A DNA stretch of 6,256 nucleotides, taken from NCBI GenBank assembly GCA_036276235.1, contig DATBDZ010000114.1:1-6256 (forward strand), given 5' to 3'. The notes beneath the pieces are model-generated. The model was not told the DNA's origin. It ran no database searches and was given only the letters and a program-made list of their open reading frames with translations. Positions 6,140 to 6,256 of this stretch are shown here, one piece after another. This DNA comes from JANWHF01 sp036276235. GTDB taxonomy: Bacteria; Planctomycetota; Phycisphaerae; Tepidisphaerales; Tepidisphaeraceae. The position numbers and the translations under genes were made by a program. Every line of letters starts with the position of its first letter. The first letter of the stretch is position 1.

Positions 6140-6191
6140 ATGTTGTACCGGAGTAGAACTGTCACCCCATAGCCGAAATAGAATTGTCACC
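6140..6191. mobile_element. IS-like terminal end, right copy (left end of an element lying to the right)
   Basis: The inverted counterpart of 90-142. It reads ATGTTGTA (6140-6147), GGAGTAGAACTGTCACC (6150-6166) and GAAATAGAATTGTCACC (6175-6191), the last two being repeats with a 25-bp period. The reverse complement aligns with the left copy over about 50 bases, including GGTGACA, TTCGGCT, GGTGACAGTTCTACT and TACAACAT. The TGTT edge faces gcvT and the GTCACC side faces right, where an ORF begins at 6217. This fits the start of an IS whose body lies beyond the window. No target-site duplication can be judged from here. Confidence 0.6.
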
Positions 6192-6216
6192 GTCGGGCCT
6201 GTGTAGAAGCAGACTG

Positions 6217-6256
6217 ATGGAGCTTCGAATGTCAGTGAATGATCGGGTTCGGCTGG
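6217..6256 (+). CDS. Start of a plus-strand ORF, possibly a transposase (partial at right edge)
   Basis: Begins at ATG 6217-6219, 25 bases inside the IS-like end, with weak purine-rich AGAAG upstream. Thirteen residues are visible (MELRMSVNDRVRL), then the window ends. The Met-Ser-x-x-x-Arg-x-x-Leu pattern is like N-termini of helix-turn-helix transposases (ISNCY- or IS481-like) that precede a DNA-binding domain, but 13 residues cannot prove it. Its position right after a terminal repeat is the main support. It is the only evident plus-strand gene start in the window. Confidence 0.35.
   Translation, partial: MELRMSVNDRVRL

Noticed and set aside
90..6191. Reading the whole interval as one transposon with GGTGACA as its outer ends
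   Set aside because: No transposase lies inside. The match between the ends continues past GGTGACA towards the gcv genes up to TACAACA, and an ORF starts on the outer side. Elements lying outside fit better, though this is not proven.

Overview
The window carries a glycine cleavage (gcv) gene set, entirely on the minus strand. In transcription order, right to left, it is gcvT (aminomethyltransferase), gcvH (lipoyl carrier), gcvP (full-length fused glycine decarboxylase), then a phosphotransferase-fold small-molecule kinase of unknown substrate. P decarboxylates glycine and loads the aminomethyl group on the lipoyl arm of H. T passes the one-carbon unit to tetrahydrofolate and releases ammonia. 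The fourth partner, dihydrolipoyl dehydrogenase (L), is not here, as is common because L is shared with other complexes.

Layout from left to right: 1-89 is an IS-like tail region with an 18-bp-stem hairpin. 90-142 is an IS-type end. 150-1175 is the kinase (-). 1191-1270 is a palindrome-rich repeat. 1274-4246 is gcvP (-). 4247-4499 is a gap with several hairpins, a candidate promoter and a terminator-like hairpin just before gcvP. 4500-4880 is gcvH (-). 4891-4992 holds two facing arrays of 7-bp repeats. 4986-6083 is gcvT (-). 6084-6139 is a very short upstream region with a candidate promoter. 6140-6191 is a second IS-type end, the inverted counterpart of 90-142. 6217 to the edge is the first codons of a plus-strand ORF, possibly a transposase.

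The main unexpected feature is that the whole gcv-kinase block (about 6.0 kb) sits between two near-matching ends of one IS-like element. Each end has two GGTGACA-type repeats and a TACAACA/TGTTGTA edge facing the gcv genes. This suggests one IS copy on each side, both in the same orientation, as in a composite transposon, with element edges only 8 bp from the kinase stop and about 57 bp from the gcvT start. A second theme is that every gap between genes holds palindromic or tandem repeats. A GTGGCACGGG motif starts 2 nt after the gcvH stop and 3 nt after the gcvP stop.

Organism: a GC-rich bacterium with weak or absent Shine-Dalgarno sequences and repeat-rich gaps. By impression this resembles Planctomycetota or a related group, but nothing in the window proves the taxon. 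The enzymes themselves are ordinary. What merits a second look is the flanking IS ends, the repeats and the possible attenuation before gcvP.
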